A stretch of DNA of 64,000 nt from Devosia lacusdianchii. GTDB lineage: Bacteria; Pseudomonadota; Alphaproteobacteria; Rhizobiales; Devosiaceae. Position 1 is the first letter of the stretch; each line of letters opens with the position of its first letter. Below, one piece after another: positions 11,021 to 30,493 of this stretch. The stretch is taken from contig NZ_CP092483.1 in NCBI RefSeq assembly GCF_022429625.1, positions 2,294,001-2,358,000 on the forward strand, in the 5' to 3' direction. The notes under the pieces were generated by a model. That model saw nothing but the letters and a program-made list of their open reading frames with translations. It was not told the DNA's origin and made no database searches. The position numbers and the translations under genes were made by a program.

Positions 11021-11104
11021 CGGTTATTACCTTCTCTATTGGCGCCGTACCGGGTCATGGTTTCAGAGGACCCTTTTTGCGGTAGGCGCGGAAACTTCTT
11101 GTAC

Positions 11105-11413
11105 TTAGAGCTTGATTTCGACGTCGACGCCGGCGGCGAGATCGAGCTTCATCAGTGCATCAACCGTCTGAGGGGTCGGGTCCACGATGTCCAGGAGACG
11201 CTTGTGGGTCCGGATCTCGAACTGCTCACGCGCCTTCTTGTCGATGTGGGGCGAGCGGTTAACGGTAAACTTGTCGATTCGCGTCGGCAGCGGGATCGGA
11301 CCGCGAACCTGCGCGCCCGTACGCTTGGCCGTCGACACGATCTCGCGCGTGGAAGCGTCGAGAACGCGATGGTCAAACGCCTTGAGGCGAATGCGAATAT
11401 TCTGACCGTTCAT
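11105..11413 (-). CDS. rpsJ: 30S ribosomal protein S10 (NusE)
   Basis: Small-subunit protein that, with NusB, also forms part of transcription antitermination complexes and contacts NusG (33091-33621). It has 102 residues, begins [19 protein letters not shown] and contains [19 protein letters not shown]. It is the first gene of the S10 group. It follows tuf by 67 bases with a strong hairpin between. Confidence 0.98.
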   Translation of the reverse strand: MNGQNIRIRLKAFDHRVLDASTREIVSTAKRTGAQVRGPIPLPTRIDKFTVNRSPHIDKKAREQFEIRTHKRLLDIVDPTPQTVDALMKLDLAAGVDVEIKL

Positions 11414-11440
11414 CTTTGTAAATCCTGACGAAAATGGATC

Positions 11441-11465
11441 GCGGCGCGCTATTCGCGCGCCGCGA
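11441..11465 (-). promoter_or_regulatory. Perfect 10-bp GC stem-loop between tuf and rpsJ
   Basis: CGCGGCGCGC at 11441-11450 pairs perfectly with GCGCGCCGCG at 11456-11465 around a 5-base loop. On the minus strand only a weak T run (TTTT, five bases after the stem) follows. It could be a weak terminator, an attenuator or an RNA-processing site separating the str genes from the S10 genes. Confidence 0.6.
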
Positions 11466-11480
11466 ATGTCTCAATGAGGC

Positions 11481-12671
<1,191 letters not shown>

Positions 12672-12727
12672 CGCTTCTCTCCGTATTCGTTAGCCCTGCG
12701 GCCAACCTTGAGTTTCAGTTTATTGTT

Positions 12728-14818
<2,091 letters not shown>

Positions 14819-14830
14819 TGGGCGCTCCTA

Positions 14831-15301
14831 CTACCAGCGGTAGTGCGAGAAGGCACGGTTGGCGTCAGCCATACGGTGCGTATCTTCGCGCTTCTTGACG
14901 GCCTGACCACGGCCATTGAGGGCATCCATCAGCTCACCCGAAAGACGCTCGCGCATGGTGTTCTCACCACGCTTGCGGGCAGATTCGATGAGCCAGCGAA
15001 TGGCCAGGGCCTGCTGACGGTCAGCACGAACTTCAACCGGAACCTGATAGGTAGCACCACCAACACGGCGCGAACGGACTTCAACCGCAGGGCGGATGTT
15101 GTCGAGCGCGGTGTGGAACACGGTGACCGGGTCCTGCTTGACCTTGGCTTCGACGATGTCGAACGCACCGTAGACGATGCTTTCGGCGGCCGACTTCTTG
15201 CCGTCCTTCATGAGCGAGTTCATGAACTTGGTCAGGACGAGATCGCCATACTTGGCGTCGGGAATAACGTCGCGTTTTTCTGCGCGGTGACGACGGGACA
15301 T
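14831..15301 (-). CDS. rpsG: 30S ribosomal protein S7
   Basis: Nucleates assembly of the 16S rRNA 3' domain and lies at the E site. In Escherichia coli it represses the str operon. It has 156 residues, begins [20 protein letters not shown] and contains the signature LVTKFMN-type segment ([16 protein letters not shown]). It is 12 bases after rpsL. Confidence 0.98.
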   Translation of the reverse strand: MSRRHRAEKRDVIPDAKYGDLVLTKFMNSLMKDGKKSAAESIVYGAFDIVEAKVKQDPVTVFHTALDNIRPAVEVRSRRVGGATYQVPVEVRADRQQALAIRWLIESARKRGENTMRERLSGELMDALNGRGQAVKKREDTHRMADANRAFSHYRW

Positions 15302-15313
15302 ATCTCGATCTCC

Positions 15314-15685
15314 TTACTTCGGACGCTTCGCGCCGTACTTCGAACGGCGCTGCTTACGGTCCTTGACACTCTGCGTGTCGAGAACGCCGCGGAGCACGTG
15401 GTAACGAACGCCGGGAAGGTCGCGAACGCGGCCGCCACGGATCAGGACCACGGAGTGCTCCTGCAGGTTGTGGCCTTCACCCGGGATATACGAGATCACT
15501 TCGCGCTGATTGGTCAGGCGAACCTTGGCAACCTTACGCAGAGCCGAGTTCGGCTTCTTCGGGGTCGTCGTATAAACGCGAGAGCAAACGCCGCGCTTCT
15601 GCGGATTTGCTTCCATGGCCGGAACCTTGTTCCGCTTTGGCTTGCTGGCGCGTGGTTTGCGGATCAGCTGATTAATGGTGGGCAT
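15314..15685 (-). CDS. rpsL: 30S ribosomal protein S12 with arginine at position 88
   Basis: Decoding-centre protein of 123 residues from [12 protein letters not shown]. An in-frame ATG 7 codons upstream is possible, but the S12 family starts here. Lys43 in [12 protein letters not shown] is the usual residue. At position 88 the sequence reads [13 protein letters not shown], with Arg (codon CGC) where Escherichia coli and most bacteria have Lys88. In Mycobacterium tuberculosis and Escherichia coli, K88R is a streptomycin-resistance change. It is the first gene of the block and has a long untranslated leader. Confidence 0.98.
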   Translation of the reverse strand: MPTINQLIRKPRASKPKRNKVPAMEANPQKRGVCSRVYTTTPKKPNSALRKVAKVRLTNQREVISYIPGEGHNLQEHSVVLIRGGRVRDLPGVRYHVLRGVLDTQSVKDRKQRRSKYGAKRPK

Positions 15686-15997
15686 TGCGCTCTTTCCATC
15701 GTCCAAAATTTCGGTGCCGCCGATTGAGCGGCCCCTTAGTTCTTGTTTGTCGCCCCTCCGAAACCGGAAGCGCTCCTGTGCGGTCTAGACAAAGCAAACC
15801 AAAACGGCGCTCATCCGACCCGATTAGGGGTACGGCGGCGCCTTAATTGCAGCGGACCACCCCCAAAGGCGGGCAGTCATGCGCACAAGGATTTTGCGTC
15901 GTCTAGTTACCCGACAGTGTGTTTGAGTGTCCTGGATGCCCGCACAAGATGGCAGGAACCCGGTGTGACATTCACGACCGACCGCTAAGGTAGGCGC
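15686..15997 (-). other. Untranslated leader of the str operon
   Basis: About 310 bases with no convincing gene on either strand between the candidate promoter and rpsL. If the promoter call is right, this is a long 5' leader. I see no standard riboswitch or clean terminator in it. The stretch from 16027 to 16245, between the divergent genes, also holds no gene that I can support. Confidence 0.4.
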
Positions 15998-16026
15998 TGT
16001 TTAGAGCCGACTCTCCTGCGCGTCAA
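15998..16026 (-). promoter_or_regulatory. Candidate sigma-70 promoter for rpsL
   Basis: On the minus strand, CTTGAC(G) has its -35 hexamer TTGACG at the complement of 16021-16026. Exactly 17 bases later comes TAAACA at the complement of 15998-16003. The CTTGAC -35 is favoured by alphaproteobacterial housekeeping sigma factors; the -10 is only a partial match. Confidence 0.45.
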
Positions 16027-16245
16027 GGATTCTTTCGTGAAAAATCCGCGATGGAGCCATGCACAGACTTGCAATGACTTTGCGAGAGTGTCTTGGAACT
16101 TCGCATGTCTTTCCCCTGCCCTCCTCGACCGGTGCGCTGAAGTATCACCTTCTCGCCCCAATCGAAATGTGTAGGATCGGGCTCCATCGGCCAGCCTTGT
16201 ACACGATAGGTGACCGGCCCCAGAATCCGACGAGGGAGAAGCGCG

Positions 16246-16716
16246 ATGAAGCTCACTACGATGATTGCCGGTGGAGCTTTAGCTCTGGCCCTGACGGCAC
16301 CCGCCCAGGCACAGACCTTGTTGACCGGCGCCGACACCGACGAGATTCTCAACGCCGCCCGCGGCTATGGTGCGGCGACCCTTTCAACGCAGAGCAATGG
16401 TGATCCGCAGATCAATGGCAAGATCAACGGCATCAGCTACCAGGTCTATTTCCGCAACTGCACCAACAACACCGACTGCGAAGACCTGAACTTCTATGTG
16501 GGTTTCCTGGACCTCAAGCCCACACTCGAGGTCATCAACGACTGGAATTTCAATAAGCGCTTCAGCCGCGCCTATCTCGACCAGGACCAGGATGCCTGCG
16601 TGGAAATGGACCTCGACATGGTCAAGGGCGTCACAGCCGAGTATCTCGATTCCCAGTTCGGGCTTTGGAGCATGGTCGTCGATCAGTACTCAGAACATGT
16701 CGGCTACGGTTTGTGA
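16246..16716 (+). CDS. Secreted YbjN-domain protein
   Basis: Protein of 156 residues. The start MKLTTMIAGG is chosen because GAGGGAGAAG lies just before it and a signal peptide ending AQAQT (about residue 23) follows. The mature part resembles the YbjN family: ILNAARGYGAATL, a two-Cys segment (NCTNNTDCED) and INDWNFNKRFSRAYLD. Family members are often annotated as sensory-transduction regulators, but the biochemical role of exported ones is unknown. It is a single-gene unit, divergent from the rpsL promoter and closed by a perfect terminator. Confidence 0.8.
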   Translation: MKLTTMIAGGALALALTAPAQAQTLLTGADTDEILNAARGYGAATLSTQSNGDPQINGKINGISYQVYFRNCTNNTDCEDLNFYVGFLDLKPTLEVINDWNFNKRFSRAYLDQDQDACVEMDLDMVKGVTAEYLDSQFGLWSMVVDQYSEHVGYGL

Positions 16717-16737
16717 CCTGCCGCCGATGGCGTCATG

Positions 16738-16766
16738 AGGGGCCCGTTCGGGCCCCTTGCTTTTTG
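16738..16766 (+). terminator. Rho-independent terminator of the YbjN gene
   Basis: GGGGCCCG at 16739-16746 pairs perfectly with CGGGCCCC at 16749-16756, followed by TTGCTTTTT. It ends just before the stop codon of the convergent esterase gene. Confidence 0.85.
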
Positions 16767-16768
16767 CG

Positions 16769-17860
16769 CTATTCGACGAGCCGGAACGCCACGAACTGGG
16801 TGAACTGCCCATCCGGGTTGAAGTTGTTATCCGATGCAATGATGAGCGTCTTGGCGCCGTCGATCTCGGGGCCGATCGCCACCGCTTCCACATTATCGAT
16901 GTCGAGGCCGAAGTCGCCCTCCCCCAGCCTGGCGAACGGCGTCTTGCTGACAGGCGTGAAGGTCTGGCCGGCGAGGCTGACCACCCCGCTCACATCCGTC
17001 GCAGCGCCGATCTCGACCTTGTAGAGATTGATCTCGTTGCCAATGCCAGAGCCGAACGACCGCTCGACCACCAGTAGTGACCCGTCGTCCAGTGCCAACA
17101 GGTCGGAGACGCCGTTATCGTTGTAGTTGGGCTCCTGCGTCGCCTTGGCGAAGATCGGGCCCGTCTCGTAGACATACTCAGCGCCGGCCTTGCCGGTCAT
17201 CGCGTCGAACGTCAGGATTCGCGACGGGCTGCCCGCTTCCAACGTGGCCTTGGGGCCGTCCTGCGCCAGGGCATTCTCGCTGACGGCATAGACCGTAGCG
17301 CCATCGCTGGAAAGGCTCAGCCCTTCGAAGCCGAGATTGGCATGCGTGCCGCCGGTGCCGTCGGCACTGGTGAGGAAGTAATCGGGCACGGCAAGGCTGC
17401 GCAGCATGGTGCCATCGAGCATGGCTTCGAAAATGCCGGGGCGGCCCGAGGCATCGCTTTCGCTCGACCAGAAGAAGCTGCGCTTGGTTGGCGAATACTG
17501 GATCGCTTCGGGGTCGATGCCCTTGACGGCAAACGCATTGCCGTCCAGCCCGCGAAGGATAGTGCTGCCCACGATATCGACACCGCGGAAGCCGTCGGCG
17601 TCGATGGCAAACCTGAGGCGGTAGTACCGCGCCGGACCGCGCTCGGAACGATCGTCTGAAATCGCCAGATAGCTGCCATCGGCAGGATCGGGGCTGAGGC
17701 CGGAAATGCCACCGAACTCTAGGCCGTTGATCTTGAGGCCGGTCGGCAGAACGATCTCGCCGATCAGTTCAAGTGCGGGGGCGGCATCCTGCGCTGCAAC
17801 CGGGCAGCCAATCGCGATAGATGCGGCGAGTGCGGTCGCCGCCAGTGTTTTGGTCGTCAT
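16769..17860 (-). CDS. Exported esterase-like protein of the phytase-like family
   Basis: Protein of 363 residues with a signal peptide (MTTKTLAATALAASIAIG, cleavage near AAQDA at about residue 24). The rest matches the esterase-like-activity-of-phytase family (PF13449 type): GGISGLSPDPADGSYLAISDDRSERGPARYYRL near residues 50-83, GLDGNAFAVKGIDPEAIQYSP, and a C-terminal IDNVEAVAIGPEIDGAKTLIIASDNNF. The fold is expected to be a beta-propeller, secreted or periplasmic; true substrates are unknown. A second, divergent member lies at 18477-19778. Confidence 0.8.
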   Translation of the reverse strand: MTTKTLAATALAASIAIGCPVAAQDAAPALELIGEIVLPTGLKINGLEFGGISGLSPDPADGSYLAISDDRSERGPARYYRLRFAIDADGFRGVDIVGSTILRGLDGNAFAVKGIDPEAIQYSPTKRSFFWSSESDASGRPGIFEAMLDGTMLRSLAVPDYFLTSADGTGGTHANLGFEGLSLSSDGATVYAVSENALAQDGPKATLEAGSPSRILTFDAMTGKAGAEYVYETGPIFAKATQEPNYNDNGVSDLLALDDGSLLVVERSFGSGIGNEINLYKVEIGAATDVSGVVSLAGQTFTPVSKTPFARLGEGDFGLDIDNVEAVAIGPEIDGAKTLIIASDNNFNPDGQFTQFVAFRLVE

Positions 17861-17936
17861 CGTCTTTACCCTCCAAGACCCGACACGGGGACGGAATTAG
17901 TAAAGCGCTTTACTAAGACGAATATGTGTCAGCGCG

Positions 17937-18380
17937 CTATTTCTTGCCCGCGCGCATGGCCTCGACGACCTTTTCGATCCTCCGCCGGCGGGTCTCGGGC
18001 GTCTTTGCATCATTGACCGACAGCACGTGCCGCAATTTGTTGCTGTAGGACAGGGACTCAAAGAATGCCCTGGCGGGAGCGTCGCCGGATAGCGCGGCGG
18101 CGAGGTCGTCCGGGACGACCACCTCGCGCGGCTCGGTATCAAGCGTCAGATCAATCTCGACGGCGTCGCCACCCCGGATGCCGGATTCCAGGCGGCGCTC
18201 GGCGCTAAGCGGGATCAGGAACTGCCCGCCCATCACGGCGATCGACGACCGATAGCTATAGGTGCCAATGGTCACGACCACGGCCGGTTTCTTGCCGCCG
18301 GCCAGGCCCTCGACCACCTCGACCGGCACCTCGATGCCCGTATTGTTGCCCATCTGCAGGATAGTGGTGCTGAACTTCAT
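17937..18380 (-). CDS. YdeI/OmpD-associated family protein with DUF1905 domain
   Basis: Cytoplasmic protein of 147 residues. The start MKFSTTILQMGNN is chosen because GGAGAGAG precedes it; the frame is open 19 codons further but without a site. Residues about 1-80 match the DUF1905 barrel (GIEVPVEVVEGLAGGKKPAVVVTI). Residues about 90-147 match the YdeI/OmdA helical tail (AARAFFESLSYSNKLRH-like, KTPETRRRRIEKVV). Enterobacterial relatives have been tied to bacteriocin or polymyxin protection, but no function can be assigned here. It lies between the two esterase-like genes. Confidence 0.8.
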   Translation of the reverse strand: MKFSTTILQMGNNTGIEVPVEVVEGLAGGKKPAVVVTIGTYSYRSSIAVMGGQFLIPLSAERRLESGIRGGDAVEIDLTLDTEPREVVVPDDLAAALSGDAPARAFFESLSYSNKLRHVLSVNDAKTPETRRRRIEKVVEAMRAGKK

Positions 18381-18441
18381 GGCTCTCTCCTCGTGCATTC
18401 GTAGACAACGACGAACGTAGGCACAAGGAATCGACAAAATA

Positions 18442-18465
18442 GGAAAAGGGGCCTGAAGGCCCCTT
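18442..18465 (-). terminator. Terminator of the second esterase-like gene
   Basis: AAGGGGCC at 18446-18453 pairs with GGCCCCTT at 18458-18465 around a 4-base loop. On the minus strand it is followed by TTTTCC. It lies 12 bases after the stop of the gene at 18477. Confidence 0.8.
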
Positions 18466-18476
18466 CCCTGTTAGCC

Positions 18477-19778
18477 CTACTCGGCCTTTAGGAAGTCCGC
18501 GACTTCAAGCAGGATGTACTCGTTGTCATCGGCACGCCCTGCCTCACGGCCGGTGGAGCCGGGATAGTTGTTGTCGTTGGCGACCACGATAGTGGTTTCA
18601 TCGACACGATCCACATCCTCGATCGTGACGAAGGGGAAGGTGAACACGCCGTCCACAGTGCCGCGCGGCGCAATCCCGCCCGGATCCTTGATCGCCATCA
18701 GATCGATATAGGCGATCTTCTCCAGAACGCCGCTTTCGTCGACGCGCTCCAGGTCGATGAGGTAGATGCGCTTGAACGCAGCCGCCTTCTCGCGACCGTC
18801 ATCGCCTTCATTGTTATCGCGCTCGATCACCAGCCCACGGGTGCCCTCGATGATGTTGAAATCGCCGATGGCATTGCCGGCATCGTCGAGCGGATAGTAG
18901 CGAACCTTGTCCGACCACGTCGCATCGGCAACGTTGAACTCCAGCATACGAATGACCGGCTTGCCATCGATAAGCTCGAGAGCACCTGCTGCCTCGTCAT
19001 AGAAGGCCTTTTCGAGCAGTGGATAGAGCGTGGTGCCGTCCATGGATTGGGCCATGCCTTCATATCCACCCGAGCGACCGGTATTCACCCCCGTCACCGC
19101 AACACCTGCAGCAGGCGTGGCGACGAACTGGTTGTCTGGGGTCTTGTAATCGACGCCGCTCGGATTGGTGGCGACCACCTGAAGCACCACACCATGCGCA
19201 TCGACTTCGATTAACCAGGGGCCGAACTCGTCGCCGATCCAGAAGTGATCGCCAACGGGCTGGATCGATTCCGGATCGAAATCAGCGCCGGTGAGATAGC
19301 GGGTTTCGCTGTGTTCGGTGACAACAGGGAATGGGACGACGCGGTTCGGATCCCTGAGGAACACAGTCCGCTCAAGCGCAACCTTGCCCGTGGCCCAGTC
19401 CATCTTCATGAAATTGAAGATAAGCATGGCGTCAGACGAGTTGGCCTTGGCGCCAAAGCCGTTGTCGGTGAGAAAAACGAAACGGTCATCGCCCAGCGAA
19501 CGAACACCGGACATGCCCTGTACGGGCTGACCGGGGAACGGCATGGCAATGCCGGAGGCAGGATTGGCCCAGCCATACGGCGTCTCCACGCGCTTGCCAG
19601 AGGTAAAGCGCCCTGACATCGACAGGCCATAGGGCGCATCAGCGGGGGCCGGCACGAAGGTCTGGGCAGGCAACTGGGCATGCGCCTTGAGAGTGGCATC
19701 GAACTGAACGGGCTGGGCATAAGAGGCTGGGGACAGCATCGTCACAGCTAGCGCGGCAAGCAGCGTCGTCTTGGTCAT
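18477..19778 (-). CDS. Exported esterase-like protein of the phytase-like family (second copy)
   Basis: Protein of 433 residues with a signal peptide (MTKTTLLAALAVTMLSPASYA, about 21 residues). It shares with its neighbour the family pattern PGQPVQGMSGVRSLGDDRFVFLTDNGFGAKANS, DFDPESIQPVGDHFWIGDEFGPWL, GYEGMAQSMDGTTLYPLLEKA and a terminal TTIVVANDNNYPGS. It is about 70 residues longer than the first copy. It is probably periplasmic or secreted; a phosphatase or phosphodiesterase role is only suggested by the family name. Confidence 0.8.
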   Translation of the reverse strand: MTKTTLLAALAVTMLSPASYAQPVQFDATLKAHAQLPAQTFVPAPADAPYGLSMSGRFTSGKRVETPYGWANPASGIAMPFPGQPVQGMSGVRSLGDDRFVFLTDNGFGAKANSSDAMLIFNFMKMDWATGKVALERTVFLRDPNRVVPFPVVTEHSETRYLTGADFDPESIQPVGDHFWIGDEFGPWLIEVDAHGVVLQVVATNPSGVDYKTPDNQFVATPAAGVAVTGVNTGRSGGYEGMAQSMDGTTLYPLLEKAFYDEAAGALELIDGKPVIRMLEFNVADATWSDKVRYYPLDDAGNAIGDFNIIEGTRGLVIERDNNEGDDGREKAAAFKRIYLIDLERVDESGVLEKIAYIDLMAIKDPGGIAPRGTVDGVFTFPFVTIEDVDRVDETTIVVANDNNYPGSTGREAGRADDNEYILLEVADFLKAE

Positions 19779-19896
19779 GATCGTCTCCGAAGCGAGGAAG
19801 CCATCCTGCTGCTAGCGTGGCTACGTGTCGGCTCGGCTACGGCCAAATGGCAGTTCGTTGACAATGCACCGGAGACTCCGAGCTAGCCCGGCCCGC

Positions 19897-19926
19897 TTGA
19901 CAGTACAGCAATTCGACTCCTACATA
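19897..19926 (+). promoter_or_regulatory. Promoter of the membrane protein/GNAT/TetR operon
   Basis: A consensus -35 TTGACA at 19897-19902 is followed after 18 bases by TACATA at 19921-19926. The transcription start would fall in or next to the TetR-type operator at 19926-19939, about 20 bases before the first start codon. Confidence 0.6.
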
Positions 19927-19939
19927 CCAACCGGTCGGT
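19926..19939 (+). promoter_or_regulatory. TetR-type operator
   Basis: ACCAACC/GGTCGGT is a 14-bp inverted repeat with one mismatch per half, of the kind bound by AcrR/TetR-like repressors. It starts at the last base of the -10 box. The operon it would control ends with a TetR gene (21109-21684), so autorepression is the simplest reading. Confidence 0.6.
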
Positions 19940-19949
19940 TTCGAGAGAG

Positions 19950-20501
19950 ATGATGATCCAAATACCTGCTTGGCTGCATGACGTGCTTGGCGCTGCTCAG
20001 CGGCCAGGCGACCTCGTGCTGATCGCAGCCTTCGGCCTTGGCGCTTCAAGCACGCTCGTGGCGCTCTACCCCGAGGTCTTCCAAGGGGTTCCGGCGTGGC
20101 GTGCGGCGCTGGCAATACTGCTGATACTCGACATTGCTGCGGGCTGCATCGCCAACCTCACGACCGGAACGAACGACCACCACGCCGCCCACCCCGGCAG
20201 CCGATGGGTGTTCATCGCCATCCACGTCCACTTGCCGATCGTCGCCTTGCTGCTCAATCTCAACATGCCCGCGACTCTCGCCATCTGGGCCTTCACCATC
20301 GCCGGCGCAGTGCTGGTGAACCTGTTGCGCCCGGGGGCCACCCAGCGCGTCGTTGCGGGAACCGCTTTCGGTATCGGCGCCTTTGGCACAGTGATCGGCC
20401 TGGACGGTTCTCCCTTCACGGTATGTGTCGGCCTGCTCTTCATGCTCAAGGTGCTGGTGCATTTTGCCGTCGATCACCGGGCGGACGGGCGCGGTTCGTG
20501 A
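19950..20501 (+). CDS. Multi-pass membrane protein of unknown function
   Basis: Protein of 183 residues with about five hydrophobic segments (near residues 22-40, 50-68, 85-103, 107-125 and 135-165). I do not recognise the family. A GAGAGAG lies just before paired ATG codons at 19950 and 19953, so either could be the start. It carries the polar loop TGTNDHHAAHPGSRW between segments two and three. It is the first gene of a three-gene operon and overlaps the next gene by 4 bases (GTGA). Confidence 0.7.
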   Translation: MMIQIPAWLHDVLGAAQRPGDLVLIAAFGLGASSTLVALYPEVFQGVPAWRAALAILLILDIAAGCIANLTTGTNDHHAAHPGSRWVFIAIHVHLPIVALLLNLNMPATLAIWAFTIAGAVLVNLLRPGATQRVVAGTAFGIGAFGTVIGLDGSPFTVCVGLLFMLKVLVHFAVDHRADGRGS

Positions 20502-21112
20502 CCGTCACCCTCGGCAAAATCGCCCGGACGCATCGCGAAAGCGCGCTTGCGCTTATGGTATCGGCCTTCCTGGACGACCCATTGTTCCTTGCGATGTTCG
20601 GGCAGGACGAACACAAGGCCAGGGCGTTCCTCGAGTTCATGTTCGACATGAACACGCTATTGGACGGCGAGATGTTAGGCGCGTTTGACCGCAGCGTCCT
20701 GGTTGGCTGCGCATTGATGGACCGCCCCCAACAACCGCCCTCGCTTCGTTACGCGACAAGATTGACCATGGCTCTGCTCCGCTTCGTGCCGCTCGCGCTG
20801 ACGCTCGGAGCGGGAAAGGTCGCCACGCTCAACAAGTACATGGTCGAAACGCGAAAGGGGCCGGCATGTGGCCGGTACGCCTACCTCGCCATGGTTGGCA
20901 TCGATCCGGGCCGGCAGGGTCGCGGCATCGGTCGACGGCTTGTTGAAGCAGCCGTCGCCCAGGCTGCCGCCTGGAATGCCGACGGCCTTGCGCTCGACAC
21001 CGAGAACCCGGCAAATATCCGCCTCTATGAAAAGCTGGGCTTCATTTCGGGTCGGACACTCGATCTGGGTGCGTTCACCAGCTTCTGCATGTACCGAGTG
21101 ATTGAGCCATGA
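20498..21112 (+). CDS. GNAT-family N-acetyltransferase
   Basis: Protein of 204 residues from a GTG start that overlaps the upstream stop. The frame has no better start until an ATG at 20555. The acetyl-CoA motif A is clear: LAMVGIDPGRQGRGIGRRL (about residues 128-146), followed by LDTENPANIRLYEKLGF. The substrate is unknown. It is translationally coupled to the membrane protein before it and to the TetR gene after it (ATGA overlap). Confidence 0.8.
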   Translation: MTVTLGKIARTHRESALALMVSAFLDDPLFLAMFGQDEHKARAFLEFMFDMNTLLDGEMLGAFDRSVLVGCALMDRPQQPPSLRYATRLTMALLRFVPLALTLGAGKVATLNKYMVETRKGPACGRYAYLAMVGIDPGRQGRGIGRRLVEAAVAQAAAWNADGLALDTENPANIRLYEKLGFISGRTLDLGAFTSFCMYRVIEP

Positions 21113-21684
21113 AAGACGCCCGGACCACCATTGTCACGCAGGCTCTCAAGCTCTTCCTGGAGCACGGCTATGACGGGATGAGCCTGAGTGAATTGACCAG
21201 GGATACCGGCCTCTCCAAGGGTGCGATCTACCATCACTTCAAGGACAAGGACGACCTGTTCACGGCAGCAATAGAGCAGTTCTTCCTGCAATTCCTACCG
21301 GTGCAGGCCGATCAGCAGCCGCCGACGGATTTCGAGGGCACGGTCAAGTCCCTGGTCGACGGCTATGCCGCCATGCTCGCGGCAGTGGACGAGGTAACGC
21401 CAGATCGCCTTGCCTACTTCAGGTTCATCCTGGCGATAGCGCCCAAAATCCAGCCGCAACTGCGGGAGCGCATGAATGCGGTTCGCAACCACCTCATTGC
21501 GACGCTTTCGGCCGAGGCCACCGCCGGGCGGCTGAAGTCAGATCGGCCCGCCACCATGCTGGCAGACCAGATACTGGGCTTGATAGAGGGCGCCAGCCTC
21601 TTGGCCGCGATCGCCGGCTGCTCCGACCCAGCCGAGTCCATGCGGGAGACGGTCATGGATTTTGTGGCCACGCTCTTGCGCTGA
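21109..21684 (+). CDS. TetR/AcrR-family transcriptional repressor
   Basis: Protein of 191 residues. The N-terminal helix-turn-helix reads MSLSELTRDTGLSKGAIYHHFKDKDDLF (about residues 24-51), and a ligand-binding helical domain follows. The 4-base overlap with the acetyltransferase and the palindrome on the operon promoter suggest autoregulation by an unknown ligand. A bidirectional terminator follows. Confidence 0.9.
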   Translation: MKDARTTIVTQALKLFLEHGYDGMSLSELTRDTGLSKGAIYHHFKDKDDLFTAAIEQFFLQFLPVQADQQPPTDFEGTVKSLVDGYAAMLAAVDEVTPDRLAYFRFILAIAPKIQPQLRERMNAVRNHLIATLSAEATAGRLKSDRPATMLADQILGLIEGASLLAAIAGCSDPAESMRETVMDFVATLLR

Positions 21685-21688
21685 AAAA

Positions 21689-21715
21689 GAAAGGGGACCT
21701 TTCGGCCCCCTTTCC
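21689..21715. terminator. Bidirectional terminator between tetR gene and rpoC
   Basis: GAAAGGGG at 21689-21696 pairs with the CCCCTTTC end at about 21708-21715 around a GGCC-containing loop. T-rich bases follow on both strands (TTTCTTTTT on the minus strand after rpoC). It serves the two convergent units. Confidence 0.8.
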
Positions 21716-21738
21716 CTCAATTCAACAATGCGACAGCC

Positions 21739-25923
<4,185 letters not shown>

Positions 25924-26001
25924 CAATTCTCTCCTCTTTCCATCCGGAGGGGCCAACTGGCCCGCTCCTTCAGGAAGTGAATGGGGGTAGGAAGTGCCGG
26001 A

Positions 26002-30144
<4,143 letters not shown>

Positions 30145-30493
30145 GAAAGCTCCTGTTTCTTGCGATTTGTCTCGGAGGCAGATATCCAAAAATCCGACTA
30201 TCAGCCGTCGGGTCTCGGGATATTTGCCCTGTAATTCAAACAGTTAGGCTCAGCGACGCCTAGATACCCTCCCGAGCCGAATGGAAGGACAGGCAAGACA
30301 ACGTCAAACACCCCATGGTCAAAAACCATGAGGTTCCGTGGACGTCAGCGTGCCTCAGACATCGAAATCGTCATATGTTCCGCAAATTGGCGCCAGGAAC
30401 CCATCCAATCGGTCCGGCGAATCATCCCGTTAAGACAGGATGCGAAATGGCACATAGAGCGCCATTTCGCAAATTTCAAGGCAGAAAATCGAA
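30145..30493 (-). other. rplL-rpoB intercistronic region
   Basis: About 350 bases with no gene that I can support. Besides the strong hairpin annotated at 30442-30472, it holds a smaller one, CATGGT at 30314-30319 with ACCATG at 30325-30330. This matches the classical arrangement in which the rplL-rpoB spacer attenuates transcription and is processed by RNase III. Confidence 0.6.
30442..30472 (-). promoter_or_regulatory. Perfect 11-bp stem-loop after rplL
   Basis: TGCGAAATGGC at 30442-30452 pairs perfectly with GCCATTTCGCA at 30462-30472, with a 9-base loop and no U tract after it. Position and form suit an RNase-processing site or partial attenuator that sets rpoBC expression below that of rplL. 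Confidence 0.65.
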
